From Ignavibacteria bacterium (lineage in GTDB: Bacteria; Bacteroidota; Ignavibacteria; Kapaibacteriales; UBA961), in NCBI GenBank assembly GCA_016720145.1, contig JADJXV010000006.1:1-64000 (forward strand): a stretch of 64,000 bases of DNA, given 5' to 3'. The notes under the pieces were generated by a model. The model saw only the letters and a list, made by a program, of their open reading frames with translations, did no database searches and had not been told where the DNA came from. The position numbers and the translations under genes were made by a program. This document shows, one piece after another, positions 58,401-64,000 of this stretch (position 1 is its first letter; each line of letters begins with the position of its first letter).

Positions 58401-58615
58401 GCGATCGCATCTTCGATCGGCTTGGTAACTGCAGTCTCTACTTCATTAGGCGACGCGCCCGGGTAAACTGTCGATATATTTATAATCGGTGGACTAATTT
58501 TAGGGAGAAGCTCATATTTAAGCTGTGAATATCCAAAGATCCCGAGTACTCCCAGAATTGCGAAAAGTACGACGACAAGCGTTGGACGTTTGATGGCAAG
58601 TTCGGTAATTGTCAT
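55460..58615 (-). CDS. RND multidrug efflux transporter, HAE1/AcrB type
   Basis: A 1051-residue inner-membrane pump subunit. It starts MTITELAIKRPTLVVVLFAI, with twelve helices and two large periplasmic loops. Motif A IGILVDDSIVVLENIYRH, with the paired Asp of the proton path, and a matching C-terminal set (LMIGLVAKNAILLVDRTNQM, a lysine in place of the Asp pair as in many HAE1 members). Intact. It is last in the tetR-tolC-adaptor-pump operon; 50 bp separate it from the adaptor. Substrate unknown (drugs, bile salts, solvents). Confidence 0.93.
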   Translation of the reverse strand: MTITELAIKRPTLVVVLFAILGVLGIFGYSQLKYELLPKISPPIINISTVYPGASPNEVETAVTKPIEDAIAGIDKVSAVRATSAEGRSIVTVELKQGANIDLALQDAQRRVNGAQMLLPKDARTPIISKFALDEIPVVRMGATSNMPAREFYQFVKDHLQPELAKLEGVGLITVVGGEEREVKVNLDAQKLRAYSIAINQVAQIIKASNVDFPTGNMKEPDGQYVVRVAGKFNSIDELQNLVIGRSKQGGDIRLQDVAEIEDGHKDYSNINRLDGNTSIGILVSKQSDANSVDVSKHVRTQIASMEKTYSKKNLKFTIAQDGSLFTIEAANAVQFDLFIAILLVAFVMMLFLHSFRNSIIVMVSIPISLVSTLFFMYMFGMTLNLMTLLGMSLVIGILVDDSIVVLENIYRHLEKGENKRKAALEGRNEIGFAALSITLVDVVVFVPLSLVSGLVGNILREFALVVVVSTLFSLLVSFTVIPVLASRFAKVEHLTKNTLMGRFGLWFEGIFSSISRSYHGILAWCLRNWWTRLSVVGISLALLIGSFWLVGAGYIGFEFIAQSDRGEFAVTIELPPGATIENTNFATLQVEQILREIPEVDRTFVTVGASNEGLLGQSSNNSAEINVALIPMKSRTKSTDDIGQIIKSKVQNLPGLKVRVNPIGIFGTANQTPIQIVISGTNFKDVMKGANIIADSLKSIKGTADVRLSAEDGKPETRVDIDRQKLAALGLTIAEVGSSLKVALSGDDDAKYRDGNEEYSMRIILDQQDRSKTENLKSLTFVNNRGQQVELQQFADIYTATGPTKLQRENRNTAITVFSQALGKPSGTIIQEFEKKYQSLLEKERKSNIPVLLNLDVTYLGDTKNQQESFVSLLIAFGAAILFVYLIMVALYDSYIYPFVVLFSIPVALIGALLAMALNMKALGIFPILGIIMLIGLVAKNAILLVDRTNQMRGEGMGVIPALLESGETRLRPIVMTTLSMVIGMLPIALSSSSGAEWKTGLAWALIGGLTSSLLLTLVLVPVIYIFMESITDSVKRVFRKIIPKDVDDY

Positions 58616-58665
58616 ATTGTATCTCCAATAAATGGATTGATTTAGGTTGATTGGTGTGGAATATT

Positions 58666-59727
58666 TTATTTAATTACTTTCACTTCTGTGCCGTCTTTTA
58701 GATTGTTCTGACCGTTGACGACGATTGTTTCACCGGCGGTAAGCCCCTGCAGAACTTCAAGATTAGACTCAGCTTCCGAACCAATCAGCACTTTCTTAAG
58801 ATGTGCTTTCTTATTACCATCTACCACAAATACATGTGCATCTTTTACACTACCCACGAGAGCTGATCGAGGAATTACGAGAGAGTTAGCACGGGCGATT
58901 GTTGTAAAATTTACGCGTGCAAACATTCCTGCTTTGAGTGGCTTTTCTTTGCTGTTATTGAGGGATATTTCTACAGGATAGGTATGTGCTTCATCTCCTT
59001 TTGCGCCGATGCTCATCACATTTCCTACGAAATTCACACCCGGATAGACTTCTGATGTAATAGTGACTTTGTCGCCGGCCTTGAGGGAAAAAGCATCTTT
59101 TTCGGCAACATTCATTCTCACTTTAAGTGTTGAAATATCAACGATATTGACAATTGGAGATTTGTTGTCAACCGTTGCGCCTGCATCGATAAAACGTGTT
59201 GCTACAATACCAGAAACCGGAGTAGTGATTTTCGTATCTTTCAGTTGGCGTTTGGCGATAATTAATTGAGATTCCGCCATTTTGACTGCAAGACGAGCGC
59301 CATCAAGCTGAAGCGACGTCATTGCTTTTTCTTTATGGAGTGGTTCGTAGCGATTCCAATCACTGACAGCTTTATCATAATTTGCCTGCGCGCCGATGAG
59401 AGCAGCTTGACGGAGCTCATCATCTACGGTCGCGATGACAGAACCGGCAGATTTGAAATCACCGACTTTGGCAAACATTTGGACGACGCGACCTTGGGTT
59501 TCGCTGAGTACATTGACATCATTATTGGGCTGAATTGTACCGACCATCGACAAGTTATCGCTAAGTGACTGCTAAATAACTGTACCGACGGTCACCGGAA
59601 TCTCCATTGACATTTGCGTTGACACTTCGTTGGTTTTAGCTTCACTTTTTGCTTTGTTATTCTCAAGGGTAAACCCTATTGCAACTATTGTCAATAACAA
59701 AATCACGATAATAATAGCTTTTTTCAT
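58666..59727 (-). CDS. RND efflux periplasmic adaptor (membrane fusion protein) with an in-frame amber codon
   Basis: A 353-codon frame from ATG 59727 (MKKAIIIVILLLTIVAIGF, signal anchor) with a single TAG at 59574-59572 (VGTVI*QSLSDNL). There is no shift in frame, so a substitution (CAG or AAG to TAG) explains it. Downstream: QGRVVQMFAKVGDFKSAGSV (lipoyl half), helical hairpin LIGAQANYDKAVSDWNRYEP, ITTPVSGIVATRFIDAGATV (second lipoyl half), LKVRMNVAEKDAFSLKAGD (barrel), and LVIPRSALVGSVKDAHVFVV. Read from 59553 the protein would lack its anchor. All neighbours in the operon are otherwise whole or nearly so. A base error or a real nonsense mutation cannot be separated here. Confidence 0.85.
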
Positions 59728-59765
59728 ACACTTCCTCTATTTTATGAATATTAATTTTAGAAAAT

Positions 59766-61101
59766 TTACTCTTCGCCAAGTGCTTTTTGAAGTCTTGCCA
59801 CTGCTAATTCTACATCAACGATAGCATTGGTTAGATTGGTCTTGGTAAGTAATAAAGCATAATCTGCATCGATGACATCAGTACTGAGCGCCACTCCATT
59901 TTTGAGCCGTTCATTGGTAAGTCTTAAATTTTCATCAGCTTGCTTAATTCCCTCTTGTGCTACTTTGAGCTTTTCTTTTGCTTGGGCGAGTGAGAGATAG
60001 CTTTGAGTCACTTCGACATTGATACCATCTTTGATCTGTCCGATTGCATCCTGCGCTTGGATTACTTGCAGTTCTGCCTGTGAGGTTTGTTCGGAGGTAA
60101 TTCCCCAATTCCACAAATTCATCGATACATTGACCCCCACATCCCATGTACCGTCGAATTGCGTCCGTGGCGGTTGAATCCGTTGGTTTGGATTATTGAA
60201 ATTATAATGTGCGCCTATTGATACTTGTGGATACCACGCAGATTTAGCCATCGTTACGCCTTCTTCACCGGCTTTCATGCGTAGCTCTGCAGCTCGTACT
60301 TCCGGACGTTGTGTGCGGGCTGTTTCAATGGAATTCTCCCATGATCGAGCGTCTGTTGCGCTCGATTGTGCAATCGTGGTTAGTTCTAATTCAGTAGTCA
60401 GTGGCTGTCCAAGATAGTTATTCAAGCTCACTTGCGCGAGGCTGCACCATGTTGGTCGCATCGATCTGGCGATATTGAGCATCAGATAATTGCACTTGTA
60501 CCTTGAGTACATCATTATACGTAGCAAGTCCACCCTGCTGAAGGGATTGTATGTCTTTCAGGTGCGCTTTAATCTGTGCTACATTTTCGTTATTTACCTT
60601 TCGTAATTCACTCGCTTTGTAGAGATTCCAATAGGCATTTTTTACGGCAAGTGCTACTTCGTACTTGTCTTTGAGGGATTCTACTTTGGTTGCCTGAGCA
60701 TTGTATTCAGCCATTTGCGAAGCACTTGAGAGACGGAACCCTGTAAATACAGGTTGCTGTAACGATAGCTGTAGCACGAAGTTATCAAGGACAGGTTCTG
60801 AAAGGACAAGCTTTGTAGTAGTACCGGGAGGGGTGAAGGTGAACGGCTCAACGGCTGAAAGGCGAGTATAACCACCCTGAAAAGTAAGAGATGGTAGATT
60901 ATTGGCGTCTGTTTCACGGGTTTTAGCTTCTGCAACATCAATTTTAGCTTTAGAACTGTGTAATATTTTGCTGGATTTGATGCCCATTTCCACCGCTTTT
61001 TCGAGAGATAATGACATTTTTTGCTGAGACTGAGATTGCACTGTCGTAGTAGCAACAAAGAAAGGTACTAGAAGTAGAAATTTATAAATAGATAACTTCA
61101 T
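59766..61101 (-). CDS. TolC-like outer-membrane efflux protein (one frame break)
   Basis: About 445 residues. A signal peptide (MKLSIYKFLLLVPFFVATTT) is followed by two repeats of the TolC type: long helices ALEKAVEMGIKSSKILHSSK-like and AVKNAYWNLYKASELRKVNN, strands LVLSEPVLDNFVLQLSLQQP, then SIETARTQRPEVRAAELRMK and VNVSMNLWNWGITSEQTSQA. The two pieces meet at MVQ-LAQVSLNNYLGQPL, reached if one C is removed from CAGCCTCGC near 60440. It is the outer-membrane channel of the RND system coded downstream. Confidence 0.88.
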
Positions 61102-61216
61102 GATAAACTCTTTCGATTAAAATGACTGTAAGTTGTTAATTGATTATTGACAATGAATGTATAATTATCACTTTGGAAACCCGAAACGTATTTTCAGTTT
61201 CTAAGTTTCATTTTTT

Positions 61217-61882
61217 TTAAATATTCAGAAAAAAATCTTTTGTCTGAGTCGTTCTTGTTCGTAGTACATAGCCGTTTCTCGCTTCGTCTGCAATGATACC
61301 TTCAGTGAGCGTACGAGCGATCATGACATATACCTGACCGGGTGTAAGTGGAAGCTTACTAAGCACTTCTGTGCGGAACATGCCTTCTATGAGAGTCAAA
61401 TACATCGTAACAAGTGCATCAATATTGAGATCATCTCTGAACACATGCTTCTTAATTCCTTCATTCAGAAATTTCCCAAAATTGAGAGTGATGTGTTCTC
61501 TTCTCCATTCTAAATATTCTTTCCAGATTTCCGGAGCATTCCGTTCTAAATCTTTCAAAAATAAAAATGGAATCATAGCAATATTCTCTGCAACGATCGG
61601 ACCCATCGTCATCATCTTTTCTATAAAATCTGTCTCCATATTTTCGAGAATGGGTTTCATTTTACATTCCATCCCATAGCATTGACTTGTCATTACTTCT
61701 TTTAATAACACATCCTTACTTGAGAAATGCTTGTATAGTGTTTTTTTGCTCATACCAAGCTTTTCGGCAATTTCATCCATCGTCACCCTGCTGAATCCAT
61801 ATTCGAAAAATGCTTCACGCGCACCTTCAATAATGCGATTACGTACTTGAATTTCTTTGATGTGCTCTTCTGTATTTACCAT
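61217..61882 (-). CDS. TetR family transcriptional regulator
   Basis: A 221-residue repressor. The N-terminal helix-turn-helix is RNRIIEGAREAFFEYGFSRV followed by TMDEIAEKLGMSKKTLYKHF. The C-terminal part is a ligand-binding helical domain of no recognised subgroup. I start it at 61882 because AAGGAG lies six bases upstream (an ATG at 61897 has none). First gene of the efflux operon and its probable autorepressor: a 13-bp palindrome lies 46 bp upstream. Confidence 0.93.
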   Translation of the reverse strand: MVNTEEHIKEIQVRNRIIEGAREAFFEYGFSRVTMDEIAEKLGMSKKTLYKHFSSKDVLLKEVMTSQCYGMECKMKPILENMETDFIEKMMTMGPIVAENIAMIPFLFLKDLERNAPEIWKEYLEWRREHITLNFGKFLNEGIKKHVFRDDLNIDALVTMYLTLIEGMFRTEVLSKLPLTPGQVYVMIARTLTEGIIADEARNGYVLRTRTTQTKDFFLNI

Positions 61883-61927
61883 CAAATTCTCCTTCATTTG
61901 ATTATTGGAAACTAATATCGTTTTTTA

Positions 61928-61940
61928 AGTTTTCAAAACT
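61928..61940. promoter_or_regulatory. Candidate TetR operator palindrome upstream of the efflux operon
   Basis: AGTTTTCAAAACT is a perfect 13-bp palindrome. It lies within wider arms ATTATTGGA / TCCAATAAT about 40 bp apart (61904-61912 and 61963-61971). Its position just before tetR fits autoregulation. Confidence 0.5.
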
Positions 61941-62104
61941 ACGCAAATTATTCAAACTATATCCAATAATTTTTATAAATCATTATTAATGACTTAATAA
62001 GATTAAAAATTTCTATTGATTATAGCGTTTTATATAGAGTTCAATTAATCGATTCCTTCGAATTTTGAATTCTATCGTTTCAGGGTTTTAATAATATCAA
62101 AAAA

Positions 62105-62138
62105 AAAACCCTAAACGATTGCTCATTCAGGGTTTTTG
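62105..62138 (-). terminator. Rho-independent terminator after the anti-sigma-like gene
   Basis: The stem aaaaccct (62105-62112) with agggtttt (62129-62136) has a 16-base loop; an A run on the left gives a T run on the minus strand. Confidence 0.75.
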
Positions 62139-62157
62139 GCGGAGAAAGGTGAGTTGG

Positions 62158-62700
62158 TTAGAAATCTGGTTCTGTATCGTGTGACTTTTGAGTAGGATTA
62201 CCAGGAATTGGTAGCTTGCTGCTGTCTTGATTGATAGAATTTCCTTTGGATTTGCCCGTTTTTTTGAATGAATCATATCGAGTATCAAGCTCTACTCTAA
62301 CCGGTGAAAGATCCATTTCTTCAGCATTGTTATTCTGTAACAAAGGAGCTTTGTACGTTTCGCCCAATTGATGGCTGACTGTATAAATACTTATTGAACT
62401 TAGAGTTACAAGTGCTACTACACCAATGACTGCTGCAGTCCTTGTTTTGAGTGCGGACACAATTTTTTCCAAACTTTGTGGTGGAAGAGGATTGGATTCG
62501 GCTGAAATTCTGCGCATAACTTCATCTTCAAAATTATCGGGCGCAGTGACGGTAGAAGATGTGAGGAGAATTTTTGTCACCACATTCTGTTCAAAACTAT
62601 CAGTCATGTCTCCTGACCCTTTTGGGGATGTGACATATTGCCTGAGTTTTGCCCATTCTTCCGTTGGCATCTGTTCTTCGTTATCTAAAGGTGTTTTCAT
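62158..62700 (-). CDS. Putative anti-sigma factor, single transmembrane helix
   Basis: A 180-residue protein with a soluble N-terminal half (residues 1-88, PTEEWAKLRQYVTSPKGSGD, APDNFEDEVMRRISAESNPL), one helix (AAVIGVVALVTLSSISIYTV, about 90-110) and a polar periplasmic tail. The layout and its position 64 bp after an ECF sigma gene suggest that it holds that sigma factor at the membrane. It lacks an evident zinc (ZAS) motif, so the assignment rests on context. Confidence 0.65.
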   Translation of the reverse strand: MKTPLDNEEQMPTEEWAKLRQYVTSPKGSGDMTDSFEQNVVTKILLTSSTVTAPDNFEDEVMRRISAESNPLPPQSLEKIVSALKTRTAAVIGVVALVTLSSISIYTVSHQLGETYKAPLLQNNNAEEMDLSPVRVELDTRYDSFKKTGKSKGNSINQDSSKLPIPGNPTQKSHDTEPDF

Positions 62701-62764
62701 TTTTCTAATTAAAAAGTAAAATCTATGGTCATATTGTAATGATTGTGTTAACTACTAAAATTAA

Positions 62765-63421
62765 TTAATTACCATCATCCTGCTTTGTAAATATCTGGAA
62801 ATAATCGTTGTAAATATCCCGTAAATGCTCTTGTAATTGCTTCCGACCTCTGTTTATTCTTGACTTCACCGTACCCAGCTCAAGTGATGTAATTTCTGCG
62901 ATTTGCTCATAACTGCAATCTTGTAAATCTCGAAGCACAATCAATTCTCTATTTGTCGGTGATACTTTCATTAATGCAATCTGCACTCGTTTTGCAATCT
63001 CAGATTGGTCGGCTTTTTCGTCGGGCAGATAATCTATATCGGGAATATCCCATGCATGATCTTCATTTTCATTATTGCCACTACGTTCGATTGATACTGA
63101 ATTTCTACGCCAATATCGCTTAAGCTCTGTTTTTGATAAATTTGCAGTAATCGTATAAAGCCAAGTAGTAAATTTTATCGTATGTCCAAAATTATTCTTG
63201 TATTTATACACTCTCACAAATACTTCCTGACCTACATCCACCGCATCGTCGTAATTTCCTAAGTATCGATACGCATAATTGACGACTTGATCCTTGTATC
63301 TCCGCATCAACAATGTAAAAGCGACATCTGAACCGTTCTGAAATTCGAGCATTAATGCTTCATCCGACATTACGTTTAATCGTTTTTGTTCTGCTTTACT
63401 ATTCGTTTGACTTTGGCTCAT
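62765..63421 (-). CDS. RNA polymerase ECF sigma factor
   Basis: A 218-residue sigma-70 family factor. Region 2: FTLLMRRYKDQVVNYAYRYL, DDAVDVGQEVFVRVYKY, FTTWLYTITANLSKTELKRY. Region 4: LMKVSPTNRELIVLRDLQDC, SYEQIAEITSLELGTVKSRI, NRGRKQLQEHL. The linker (RSGNNENEDHAWDIPDIDYL) is typical of RpoE-like members. I start it at 63421 (MSQSQTNSK); the longer frame from 63466 adds 15 residues. Followed by the putative anti-sigma gene; radA lies upstream in the same direction. Confidence 0.93.
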   Translation of the reverse strand: MSQSQTNSKAEQKRLNVMSDEALMLEFQNGSDVAFTLLMRRYKDQVVNYAYRYLGNYDDAVDVGQEVFVRVYKYKNNFGHTIKFTTWLYTITANLSKTELKRYWRRNSVSIERSGNNENEDHAWDIPDIDYLPDEKADQSEIAKRVQIALMKVSPTNRELIVLRDLQDCSYEQIAEITSLELGTVKSRINRGRKQLQEHLRDIYNDYFQIFTKQDDGN

Positions 63422-63488
63422 GGTATTTTGTTCCACTATGTGAGAAAATAATTTCCGGTTATTCACTCAATAAATTCATAACTTTAAT

Positions 63489-64000
63489 TTATGCAATAAG
63501 TTGTGCAAGTGCTAAAGAAATCCTTTCAACCGGCACTAGTTTCACTTCAAATCCTTTTGGTAACTTCAATGCATTCGACTTGGGTAGCATTACACTTGCA
63601 AATCCTAACTTTTGAATCTCCGCTACTCGTTGCTCTATTGCTGACACGGGTCTTACTTCTCCGGTGAGACCGACTTCTCCGATAATTACCATGCTTGAGT
63701 CGAGTGGATTGTCACGAAGCGAACTCACTAATGCTGCTGCTACTCCTAAATCCACACCCGGGTCGTCGAGTGATACGCCGCCGGCTACATTTACAAACAC
63801 ATCATACTCTCCAAACTTCAATCCCAATCTTTTTTCTAAGACCGCAAGTATCATTTGTAGTCTTCTGAGGTCGAATCCAGTCGGTGTTCGTTGGGGAACA
63901 TTATAATTTGTCGGAGTTACTAATGCTTGGACTTCGAGTAGTAGCGGTCTTGTTCCCTCTATCGTCGAAATAATTGCTGTTCCCGAGTCCTGCTGATTCC
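63489..64000 (-). CDS. radA: DNA repair protein RadA (Sms), C-terminal part, cut by the window edge
   Basis: The last 170 residues of RadA, an ATPase that drives branch migration in recombination. The frame is open to the window edge, with TAIISTIEGTRPLLLEVQAL (the end of the RecA-like core, TMEGTRPLL form in the family) and then the Lon-protease-like domain: GFDLRRLQMILAVLEKRLGL, DVFVNVAGGVSLDDPGVDLG, IIGEVGLTGEVRPVSAIEQR. The C-terminus is complete (stop at 63489-63491). The N-terminal zinc finger and Walker A region lie beyond 64000. Confidence 0.94.
   Translation of the reverse strand, partial: NQQDSGTAIISTIEGTRPLLLEVQALVTPTNYNVPQRTPTGFDLRRLQMILAVLEKRLGLKFGEYDVFVNVAGGVSLDDPGVDLGVAAALVSSLRDNPLDSSMVIIGEVGLTGEVRPVSAIEQRVAEIQKLGFASVMLPKSNALKLPKGFEVKLVPVERISLALAQLIA

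Noticed and set aside
1..64000. tRNA and rRNA genes
   Set aside because: No cloverleaf with a GTTCRA-type loop and acceptor stem, nor any rRNA core sequence, was found on either strand by eye.

Overview
The window looks like chromosomal DNA of a Bacteroidota/Chlorobiota-lineage (FCB group) bacterium, possibly of the Kapabacteria/Ignavibacteria type. The evidence is family content: seven proteins end in a type IX secretion (Por) C-terminal sorting domain, and there are DUF4175, DUF4159, GWxTD, ASPIC/UnbV and YfhO proteins and a SecA with the Bacteroidota-type insertion and a SEC-C zinc tail. The lineage call is inference from families, not from a marker-gene tree. No rRNA or tRNA gene was found.

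Layout. 1-1300: a duplicated structured repeat and a small membrane protein. 1368-8612 (minus): DUF4175, DUF4159, rsmG, rsmA, a HIT protein and a broken outer-membrane protein gene. 8938-13035 (minus): a giant secreted surface protein. 13295-20603 (plus): glycosyltransferase, secA, a T9SS cargo protein and an outer-membrane barrel. 20701-23675 (minus): RsbW-like kinase, GWxTD protein and mnmA, preceded by a compact candidate small RNA or attenuator. 24167-27117 (plus): a GC-richer sugar-modification cluster (two short paralogues, a DegT aminotransferase, a methyltransferase). 27120-31620: a repeat-rich accessory zone with a YoeB toxin-antitoxin pair, an IS1380-type element nested inside a repeat, and a family of covarying hairpins. 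31699-41250: LVIVD lipoprotein, a 15 x 70-bp tandem array, two large BNR/Ycf48-type secreted proteins and a tandem T9SS cargo pair. 41380-48873 (plus): membrane glycan/lipid genes (GT-C-like with a heptanucleotide microsatellite inside the gene, YfhO, FG-GAP/UnbV, flippase-like). 49200-55330 (plus): LytTR regulator, PHP hydrolase, recQ and a secreted tail-collar protein. 55460-61882 (minus): a complete tetR-tolC-adaptor-RND efflux operon. 62158-64000 (minus): anti-sigma-like protein, ECF sigma factor and the 3' end of radA.

At least nine otherwise convincing genes, including the essential secA (three breaks), are interrupted by single-base indels, often at homopolymers; the efflux adaptor has an in-frame amber codon. 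The simplest reading is residual sequencing error rather than gene decay, so these genes are annotated here as single spans across the breaks.

The most interesting non-standard signals are the promoter-hairpin-terminator unit upstream of mnmA, the frame-sensitive heptamer repeat in a membrane glycosyltransferase-like gene, five dispersed hairpins that vary by compensatory changes, the 70-bp array whose unit matches dispersed elements elsewhere in the window, and an IS insertion whose empty site is preserved in a paralogous repeat 1.1 kb away.
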